DNA of 8,935 bases, from positions 1 through 8,935 of the forward strand of contig DASUFE010000015.1 in assembly GCA_036274675.1 (NCBI GenBank). Direction: 5' to 3'. Positions 1 through 5,413 of the stretch are shown here, piece after piece. The notes beneath the pieces are model-generated. The model did no database searches. It was given only the letters and a program-made list of their open reading frames with translations, and had not been told where the DNA came from. This DNA is from DASUFE01 sp036274675. Lineage in GTDB: Bacteria > Pseudomonadota > Gammaproteobacteria > HTCC5015. Position numbers and translations under genes: made by a program. Position 1 is the stretch's first letter, and every line of letters begins with the position of its first letter.

Positions 1-414
1 CGTGTTGAAATTCAGATCTCCAACAACCAGCGTCTTCGACGCCCACTGGTTCTGCGAGCGCCGCGTCAGCGCGCGAATGCGCGAATCCAGCTCCTTGAGG
101 TCGAAGGGTTTCACCAGGTAGTCGTCCGCTCCGATATCCAGGCCCTTGATGCGGTCGTCCACAGTATCGCGCGCGGTCAGCATGATGACGGGCGTCGCCT
201 GATTCGCCTCCTGCCGCAACTTGCGGCAGACTTCGATGCCGTCGATGCCGGGGAGCGCCAGGTCCAGTACGATGGCGTCGTATTTATTGGTGACCGCAAG
301 ATGCAGGCCGTTGATGCCGTCCGCCGCCCAGTCCAGCGTGTGGCCGTGGCGCCCGAAATAATCGAACAGGTTCTGCGCCAGTCCGGAGTGATCTTCAATA
401 ATCAGGATTCTCAT
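1..414 (-). CDS. OmpR/PhoB-family response regulator, N-terminal part (runs off the left edge)
   Basis: Reading the minus strand from the ATG at 414-412 gives 138 codons with no stop, so the gene continues beyond the window. The protein starts MRILIIEDHSGLAQNLFDYF and is a complete receiver domain. It has the acidic pair E7/D8, the phospho-acceptor D51 in IVLDLALPG, the switch threonine T80 in IMLTARD, and K102 in DDYLVKPF. The receiver ends near residue 120 and is followed by the start of a linker (VVGDLNFNT) typical of OmpR/PhoB regulators. The winged-helix DNA-binding domain expected from the family is outside the window. Its role would be phosphorylation-controlled transcription regulation in the cytoplasm. 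A weak purine-rich stretch (GGGAA, 6 nt before ATG) may act as ribosome binding site. It is divergent from the hybrid kinase at 758. The subfamily (PmrA/QseB-like or other) cannot be fixed from this part. Confidence 0.93.
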   Translation of the reverse strand, partial: MRILIIEDHSGLAQNLFDYFGRHGHTLDWAADGINGLHLAVTNKYDAIVLDLALPGIDGIEVCRKLRQEANQATPVIMLTARDTVDDRIKGLDIGADDYLVKPFDLKELDSRIRALTRRSQNQWASKTLVVGDLNFNT

Positions 415-757
415 GGGTCGTTCCCGCGCTTTGCAGCGGCAACCGGAAGAGGCGTTATTATGCGCTTCCGGGCACTAAATCGAAACCGCGCCGGGAGAAG
501 ACTTTGACCTGCGACGCCCTCCGAAGAGAGCACGCCTTTGTATGCCAGGAACGGAAGGAAGGCCGACTTAGCGGCCGTGAAATCTTGAGGTGACGGATTC
601 TTCCAATACTGCGTAATGGTCGCGACGGCTGCGCCGATTCTCCAAACCACCGCCCATAAAATTACGGATGCCCGCCAGCGCTTCCGACAAGTAGCGCCAC
701 TTAACTCGGCAAATACCAGCATCCGTCATTGATTGCGGCCTCATAATTTTCCCGCCC
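415..757. other. Divergent intergenic region, no convincing gene
   Basis: This 343-bp stretch separates the divergent regulator and kinase genes. Apart from the inverted repeat at 443-471 it holds a small stem-loop (GGCCG 561-565, CGGCC 572-576) and a CATAAT at 742-747 just before the kinase start. No -35 with good spacing was found for that CATAAT. Minus-strand reading frames here resemble no family I recognise. Confidence 0.5.
443..485 (-). promoter_or_regulatory. Possible promoter of the response regulator with inverted-repeat operator
   Basis: On the minus strand a CATAAT hexamer (462-457) lies 17 bp downstream of TTTCGA (485-480), a weak -35, and about 42 bp before the regulator ATG. 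The -10 sits in the 15-bp gap of a perfect 7-bp inverted repeat: CCGGAAG at 443-449 and CTTCCGG at 465-471. A symmetric site around a -10 box is where a repressor or an autoregulating response regulator could bind. The -10 match is fair and the -35 is poor. The inverted repeat is seen directly; its role is inferred. Confidence 0.35.
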
Positions 758-3700
758 ATGACCTCTCTCCCGGGCAGAATGGAAAATGAATGGAACTTAG
801 CCCGCCCAAACGACACCCCATTGGAATCGGCGCCCGAACTTCAATCGCATTCCGCGGGCGAAGATTCAACGGACTGCTCCATGCGCAATCACGACACATT
901 TTATAATTTGATCGCCAACGCCCCGCTCGGCATCTATGTCGTGGACGGGCAGTTCAGGCTGCGCGAGATCAGCGCCGGGTGCCGGAAACTCTTCAGTAAC
1001 GTGCGCCCGCTCCTCGGCCGCGACTTCGCCGAGGTGCTGCGGATCGTCTGGACCGAACCTTTCGCCTCGGAGGCGATCGCGCTGTTCCGGCATACCTTGA
1101 AGACCGGAGAGCCGTACCATTCGCCCGACACCACCGAACAGCGGGGCGATATCATGGATGTCGAATCCTACGACTGGCAGATCCGGCGCGTCGCCCTGCC
1201 GGACGGTCAGTTCGGCGTGGTCTGCTACTTCTTCGACATGACGGAACGCGTTCGCTCCCAGCGGCTGCTGGCCGAGCAGAAGCAACTGCTTGAAATGGTC
1301 GCTTCGAACCGTTCGCTCAGGGAGTGCCTGAACAACCTGACCGACTCCGTGACGCGCCTGCATCCCGCGGTGCGCGCCGGCGTGCTGATACCGACGGCGG
1401 ACCGCGGGCGGGTCGCGGAAGTGTACGCCGCCCGTTTCTCTCCCGTCTTCAGCGCGTCGATCCGCAACGCGGAACTTTCGGGAGCCTGCGGCATGGCCAT
1501 CAGGATAGGCAAGCCGTACACGAGCTCCGATGTGAAGCACGACCGCGACTGGACGCCCGACTGGCGCGAGCTCGGCCTGCAGCACGGAATACTCGCCGAA
1601 CATTCGATACCCATCCTCGACGCGGACGGCAATGCCATCGCGTCCTTCTTTCTGACTCTGGGCGAGGCGCGCCGGCCCGACGAATGGGAACTGCGCATCG
1701 CCGAGTTCGGCGCGCACATCGCGAGCATCGCGCTCGACCGCGACCGGCGCATGAATACCCTGCGCGAGCAGCATCAGCGTCTTTCCGGCATGCTGGGCAG
1801 CATCACGGACGCGCTGGCCTTCGTCGATACGCAATGGCGCATTACCTTTATAAATGACGCCGGCGTCGCCAGAACCGGTCGCAGCCATGAGGAATTGCTC
1901 GGCCGCTCGGTGTGGGAGCTGTTTCCGGACGGCCTGGACAGTGAAGCGGCCATACAGGCGAAGCGCGCCATGGCCGAACGCATCAGCACCCGCTACGAAA
2001 TGTATTACAAGCCCTTCGGCAAGTGGGTCATGGGCAGCATATATCCGACCGCCGACGGCGGGCTCGCCATCTATTCTCAGGACATCACGGAACGCAAGCG
2101 GCTGGAAGAAAGGGCGCAGCAGCTTGCGCAACGTCTGCAGCTCCTGACCGACGCCATGCCCGCGCTCATTTCCTACATTGACTCCGATGGCAGATTCCGC
2201 TTCAACAACAGGACCTATCAGGACTGGTTCGGGTATAAGCCGGAGGAAGTCCTCGGCAGGCGCATGGACGAGGTCCTGGGTGAGGCGGCTTATGAGAACC
2301 TGCGCCCGTACGTTGAAACCGCGCTTGCGGGCAAGCGCGTGCGCTTCGAGGCGGACATTCCATATAAGAAGGCCGGTGTACGCAGCGTTATGGGCGAGTA
2401 TATGCCCGACTTCCGGCCGGACGGTTCCGTCGCCGGCTTTTACGTGCTGGTCCATGACATCACCGAGCGCCGGCGAGCCGAGAAGGCGCTGCACGAAAGC
2501 CGCGAACAGTATCGGGCCCTGTTCGAATCCATCGACGAGGGCTTTTGCATCATTCAAATGATGTTCGACGAGCGCGGCCGTGCTGTTGACTGGCGGTTCC
2601 TGCAGACCAATCCCGCGTTCGAACGCGAATCCGGTCTGCAGGGAGTGCGGGACAAAACGATGCGCGAGATAATTCCGGCGGCGGAAGCGGTCTGGTTCGA
2701 AAAATTCGGTCGCGTCGCGCTCACGCGCGAGCCGCTGCGCTTCGAAGAGCATGCGAAAAACCTGCAGCGCTGGTTCAGCGTTTTCGCCTTCCCGGTCAAC
2801 GCTCCCGGAAGCGGCGAGGTCGGGCTCCTGTTCTCGAACATTACCGAACGCAAGCACGCGGAGCAGGCGATACGCTATCACAGCGAGGAAACCGAAAGCC
2901 TGCTCAACGCGGCGCCGCTCGGCGTGTACCTGGTGGATGCCGGCCTCAAGATACGCGAGATGAACCCCATCGCCAGAGACGTGTTCGGCGACATTCCCGG
3001 CGGAGTGGTGGGGCGCTCCTTCGACGAGATCAAGCATATCCTTTGGGAACAGGAATATGCCGACGAAATCGTGCGCATTTTCCGGCACACGCTCGAGACC
3101 GGCGAACCGTATGTAAAGACGGAAATGGCCGAACGCCGAATCGACCGCAATGTCACCGAATATTACGAATGGCGCCTGGATCGCATCACCCTGCCGGACG
3201 GCCGGCACGGAGTTGTCTGCTATTTCCGCGACATCGCACAGCAGGTGCAGGCGCGCCGGGAGATCGAGCGCAGCCGCGATGCGCTGCGCGAGACTGACCG
3301 GCGCAAGGACGAATTTCTCGCGATGCTGGCGCACGAACTGCGCAACCCCCTTACCCCGATCCGCAATGCGGCGCAAATCCTGAAATTCCCAGGTATCGAC
3401 GACAAATCGCGCGCAGCCGCTTCCGCAATGCTGGACCGCCAGGTCAACCAGATGGTGCGCCTGGTGGACGATCTGCTCGATGTCAGCCGCATCACCCGCG
3501 GCAAGATCGAACTGCGCAAGCAGCGCATTGAACTCGCAACGAGCTTAAACGATGCGGTCGAAACCGTGCGGCCGATCTGCGAACACAGAAAACATACACT
3601 GACGGTCACGCTGCCGCCGGAACCGGTTTACCTGGACGCCGATCCGGCCCGGCTGGTGCAGGTCGTGGGCAATCTGCTGAACAATGCCTATAAGTTCACC

Positions 3701-4432
3701 ATGCCGGGGGGGCATATTCTCCTGACGGCCGAAGCCGAAGGCGCGGCAGTGGTTATCCGGGTGCGGGACGACGGCATCGGCATCGCCGCGGACCAGCTCC
3801 CCCGCATTTTCGAAATGTTCACCCAGGTGGACTCGTCCCTGGAACGCGTGCACAGCGGCCTCGGCATCGGCCTCACCCTGGTCAAGAACCTCGTCGAAAT
3901 GCATGGCGGCACGGTGGAAGTCCGCAGCGCGGGTATCGGCAAAGGCAGCGAATTCAGCGTGCGCCTGCCCAGGATCGCGGCGGATTCCCGGTCCGAATCC
4001 CGGAAATCCGCCGCCCTGAAACAGGAAACGACTGTTCCCCGTCGCATCCTGCTGGTGGACGACAACCGTGACCTGACCGACAGCCTGGCAAGTCTGCTGC
4101 AGATGACCGGCCACGAAGTGCACGTCGCCTCGGACGGCCTTGAAGCAGTGACGGCGGCGGCCCGGCTGCATCCCGATGTAATCCTGCTCGATATCGGCCT
4201 GCCCAAGCTCAACGGCTACGAGGCGGCCCGGAAAATACGCGAGCATGAAAAGGACGGTCACACGGTTCTTGTAGCCGTGACCGGCTGGGGCCAGGAAGCG
4301 GATCGACGCCGCTCCGAGGAAGCCGGCTTCAACGCCCATATGGTCAAGCCGCTGGACTTCGACGCACTTAGCGCACTGCTGGCCCGACTGGATGGCCCCT
4401 CAAACAAAAGCTTTCAGCAACTCTTTCATTGA
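758..4432 (+). CDS. Soluble hybrid sensor histidine kinase (PAS-GAF-PAS-PAS-PAS-PAS-HisKA-HATPase-REC)
   Basis: This 1224-residue protein has no signal peptide or membrane segment, so it should sense a cytoplasmic signal. Domains in order: PAS-like (about 48-163), GAF-like (175-330), then PAS-like domains at about 342-445, 455-570, 580-697 and 710-828. Several PAS domains end in the usual D-I/M-T-E-R tail. HisKA carries phospho-acceptor H859 in LAHELRNPL. The ATPase domain has the N box NLLNNAYKF (N975/N976), the G1 box DDGIGI (D1004-1005) and the G2 box GLGIGL (1034-1039). The C-terminal receiver (about 1095-1210) has D1101/D1102, acceptor D1145, T1175 and K1197, so all catalytic residues are intact. 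The first and last PAS domains look like duplicates of each other. The start is uncertain: ATG 758 has no clear ribosome binding site, and an in-frame ATG at 779 (M8) is an alternative. The regulator at 1-414 is divergent and could be a downstream partner, but this is unproven. Confidence 0.95.
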   Translation: MTSLPGRMENEWNLARPNDTPLESAPELQSHSAGEDSTDCSMRNHDTFYNLIANAPLGIYVVDGQFRLREISAGCRKLFSNVRPLLGRDFAEVLRIVWTEPFASEAIALFRHTLKTGEPYHSPDTTEQRGDIMDVESYDWQIRRVALPDGQFGVVCYFFDMTERVRSQRLLAEQKQLLEMVASNRSLRECLNNLTDSVTRLHPAVRAGVLIPTADRGRVAEVYAARFSPVFSASIRNAELSGACGMAIRIGKPYTSSDVKHDRDWTPDWRELGLQHGILAEHSIPILDADGNAIASFFLTLGEARRPDEWELRIAEFGAHIASIALDRDRRMNTLREQHQRLSGMLGSITDALAFVDTQWRITFINDAGVARTGRSHEELLGRSVWELFPDGLDSEAAIQAKRAMAERISTRYEMYYKPFGKWVMGSIYPTADGGLAIYSQDITERKRLEERAQQLAQRLQLLTDAMPALISYIDSDGRFRFNNRTYQDWFGYKPEEVLGRRMDEVLGEAAYENLRPYVETALAGKRVRFEADIPYKKAGVRSVMGEYMPDFRPDGSVAGFYVLVHDITERRRAEKALHESREQYRALFESIDEGFCIIQMMFDERGRAVDWRFLQTNPAFERESGLQGVRDKTMREIIPAAEAVWFEKFGRVALTREPLRFEEHAKNLQRWFSVFAFPVNAPGSGEVGLLFSNITERKHAEQAIRYHSEETESLLNAAPLGVYLVDAGLKIREMNPIARDVFGDIPGGVVGRSFDEIKHILWEQEYADEIVRIFRHTLETGEPYVKTEMAERRIDRNVTEYYEWRLDRITLPDGRHGVVCYFRDIAQQVQARREIERSRDALRETDRRKDEFLAMLAHELRNPLTPIRNAAQILKFPGIDDKSRAAASAMLDRQVNQMVRLVDDLLDVSRITRGKIELRKQRIELATSLNDAVETVRPICEHRKHTLTVTLPPEPVYLDADPARLVQVVGNLLNNAYKFTMPGGHILLTAEAEGAAVVIRVRDDGIGIAADQLPRIFEMFTQVDSSLERVHSGLGIGLTLVKNLVEMHGGTVEVRSAGIGKGSEFSVRLPRIAADSRSESRKSAALKQETTVPRRILLVDDNRDLTDSLASLLQMTGHEVHVASDGLEAVTAAARLHPDVILLDIGLPKLNGYEAARKIREHEKDGHTVLVAVTGWGQEADRRRSEEAGFNAHMVKPLDFDALSALLARLDGPSNKSFQQLFH

Positions 4433-4460
4433 AAAGATGAGGATATATAAGGTGCGACTA

Positions 4461-4488
4461 TTGCCGGCTCGATGCGTATACGTATAAT
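4461..4488 (+). promoter_or_regulatory. Sigma-70-type promoter of tRNA-Val
   Basis: TTGCCG (4461-4466) and a perfect TATAAT (4483-4488) are separated by 16 bp. Transcription would begin near 4495, only about 4 nt before the mature tRNA 5' end at 4499. The position and strength fit a tRNA gene promoter. It also shows that the tRNA is transcribed independently of the kinase gene ending at 4432. Confidence 0.8.
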
Positions 4489-4498
4489 TCTGCGACAC

Positions 4499-4573
4499 GG
4501 GCGGTTAGCTCAGCGGTAGAGCACTGCTTTCACACGGCAGGGGCCACTGGTTCGATCCCAGTACCGCCCACCA
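4499..4573 (+). tRNA. tRNA-Val(CAC) with encoded CCA
   Basis: A full cloverleaf can be drawn. The acceptor stem is GGGCGGT/ACCGCCC (4499-4505 with 4563-4569). The D arm is GCTC...GAGC, with the D-loop AGCGGTA. The anticodon stem is CTGCT/GGCAG with loop TTCACAC, giving anticodon CAC, which reads the valine codon GUG. The variable loop has 5 nt, and the T arm is ACTGG/CCAGT with loop TTCGATC. A discriminator A (4570) and genome-encoded CCA (4571-4573) follow. No mismatches occur apart from a G-T pair closing the anticodon stem. The GUG-reading CAC anticodon fits a GC-rich genome. Repeat sequence starts only 5 nt after the CCA and no clear terminator lies directly downstream. Confidence 0.97.
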
Positions 4574-4578
4574 ACGCG

Positions 4579-4735
4579 TCTGGGGATGTGGCTTACTGGC
4601 ACTCCTGCGTCACGACTCAGAGACCACGGAACCAAAAACTCTCAGACGGCAGTTGCTCCAAACAGAGCCCCCAGCGTCACTAGTCGGACGGCACAAACCA
4701 GAAAGCCAAAGATCAGCACTGCTCCTAAACAGAGC
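4579..4735 (+). repeat. Mosaic repeat, copy 1 (diverged first half)
   Basis: The copy begins with TCTGGGGATG just after the tRNA and has the core GGCACTCCTGCGTCACGACT (from 4598). It then departs from the other copies (CACGGAACCA...). It rejoins them in the second half at GTCACTAGTCGGACGGCACA (from 4676) and runs to AACAGAGC near 4735. The first 56 bases (4579-4634) match 8024-8080 beyond the GH9 gene at roughly 80 percent by eye. Confidence 0.85.
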
Positions 4736-4742
4736 GGTCTCC

Positions 4743-4884
4743 GGCACTCCTGCGTCACGACTCAGAGACCTACGAGTCTGGAAATGCATGCCTTTAGCCG
4801 CACAGGCATCACTAGTCGGACGGCACAAACCAGAAAGCCAAACATCAGCACTGCTCCTAAACAGAGCCGCATCATCCCCCTGTC
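4743..4884 (+). repeat. Mosaic repeat, copy 2 (full)
   Basis: This is the full form of the unit. The first half runs from GGCACTCC through ACTCAGAGACC and GAGTCTGGAAATGCAT. The second half runs from GCATCACTAGTCGGACGGCA through CCAGAAAGCCAAACATCAGC to AACAGAGCC. The tail CGCATCATCCCCCTGTC is shared with copy 3. Bases 4754-4854 are identical by eye to 5154-5254 in copy 4. The unit contains short inverted repeats (GACTC...GAGTC; ATGCC...GGCAT). Confidence 0.9.
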
Positions 4885-4915
4885 CTTCGGACATCCCCCT
4901 TCGGTACGAAGGGGG
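4881..4915 (+). repeat. Double hairpin module between repeat copies 2 and 3
   Basis: Two stem-loops sit in tandem. TGTCC/GGACA with loop TTC occupies 4881-4893. CCCCCTTCG/CGAAGGGGG with loop GTA (9-bp perfect stem) occupies 4895-4915. The second is the same hairpin type as those at 7999-8019, 8126-8146 and 8266-8286. No T-run follows, so it is not a standard intrinsic terminator, though it could slow polymerase or protect RNA ends. Confidence 0.85.
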
Positions 4916-4919
4916 AGTA

Positions 4920-5059
4920 GGACTCCCGCATCACCACTCAGAGACCTGCGAGTCTGGAAATGCATAGCTTTAGCCGCCCAGGCATCACTAGTCGGACGGC
5001 ACAAACCAGAAAGCCAAACATCAGCACTGCCCCAAACAGAGCCGCATCATCCCCCTGTC
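4920..5059 (+). repeat. Mosaic repeat, copy 3 (full, slightly diverged)
   Basis: The unit begins GGACTCCCGCATCACCACTC, one base shorter and several bases different from copy 2. It continues through GAGTCTGGAAATGCATAGCT and the second half GCATCACTAGTCGGACGGCA to AACAGAGCC and the tail CGCATCATCCCCCTGTC. Identity with copy 2 stops at 5059, where copy 2 enters its hairpin and this copy enters unrelated sequence. Confidence 0.88.
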
Positions 5060-5141
5060 AATTATTCTTATGCACGTTCTCGCGAACATGCCCCCTTCTG
5101 TTTTTACGCAGGGCTCTGCCCAGCGGGGGGAATCCATCACA
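5060..5141. other. Spacer between repeat copies 3 and 4 with a degenerate hairpin
   Basis: The sequence is largely unlike the repeat units. It contains CCCCCTTCTG (5091-5100) facing CAGCGGGGGG (5121-5130). These can pair with an internal loop and look like a decayed, enlarged form of the hairpin module. A small GGGC/GCCC hairpin (5111-5121) lies inside. Its place just before a GGCACTCC core matches the other hairpins. No gene is seen. Confidence 0.5.
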
Positions 5142-5267
5142 GGCACTCCCCGTGTCACGACTCAGAGACCTACGAGTCTGGAAATGCATGCCTTTAGCCG
5201 CACAGGCATCACTAGTCGGACGGCACAAACCAGAAAGCCAAACATCAGCACTGCCCCAAACAGAGCC
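5142..5267 (+). repeat. Mosaic repeat, copy 4 (full)
   Basis: The unit starts GGCACTCCCCGTGTCACGAC. From GTCACGACTC (5154) to CAGCACTGC (5254) it is identical by eye to copy 2. It ends CCCCAAACAGAGCC, as in copy 3, and runs straight into a partial fifth copy with no spacer. Confidence 0.9.
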
Positions 5268-5330
5268 CCCAGCATCACTAGCCGGACGGCACGTTTTCTT
5301 TGCACTTGCTCCATACAGAGTCGCATCACC
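5268..5330 (+). repeat. Mosaic repeat, copy 5 (decayed second half)
   Basis: CAGCATCACTAGCCGGACGG keeps the start of the second half. The sequence then diverges (GTTTTCTTTG) and regains TTGCTCCATACAGAG, matching TTGCTCCAAACAGAG at 4653-4667 in copy 1. This is the last recognisable repeat before the GH9 promoter region. Confidence 0.7.
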
Positions 5331-5359
5331 TATCCAGGGCGGAACTTCAAATCTCCCGA

Positions 5360-5387
5360 TTGACTTGATATCCAAGCCTGATAATGT
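5360..5387 (+). promoter_or_regulatory. Possible promoter of the GH9 gene
   Basis: TTGACT (5360-5365) is a good -35. A plausible -10 is TAATGT (5382-5387, spacer 16) or the better hexamer GATAAT (5380-5385), which leaves a short 14-bp spacer. The region lies just after the repeats and 27 bp before the ATG. It is a reasonable but not strong candidate. Confidence 0.4.
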
Positions 5388-5402
5388 CTACAAACCTCAC
5401 GT

Positions 5403-5407
5403 AAGGA
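5403..5407 (+). promoter_or_regulatory. Ribosome binding site of the GH9 gene
   Basis: AAGGA ends 6 nt before the ATG at 5414. It supports this start, which also gives a complete lipoprotein signal peptide. Confidence 0.75.
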
Positions 5408-5413
5408 TGCTCT

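Noticed and set aside
561..576. GGCCG/CGGCC stem-loop in the divergent intergenic region
   Set aside because: A 5-bp stem with a 6-base loop is common by chance in GC-rich DNA and has no T-run or other supporting context.
411..722. 103-codon minus-strand frame whose TGA overlaps the response regulator ATG (ATGA)
   Set aside because: The overlap would suit translational coupling, but there is no good ribosome binding site, no recognisable domain, and it would cover the likely regulator promoter. It remains possible but unsupported.
866..3376. 836-codon open frame on the minus strand opposite the hybrid kinase
   Set aside because: It lies wholly inside a gene with clear PAS/GAF domains on the other strand. 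Long antisense frames are expected in GC-rich genes with biased third positions. Its translation shows no recognisable domain.
4586..5197. Open frames through the repeat cluster on both strands giving repeated peptides
   Set aside because: The peptides repeat only because the DNA repeats. The frames shift between copies, lack ribosome binding sites, and both strands are open. I treat the region as non-coding.
4579..5330. CRISPR array
   Set aside because: Repeats are over 100 bp, irregularly spaced, fused or truncated, and have no uniform spacers or cas genes nearby.
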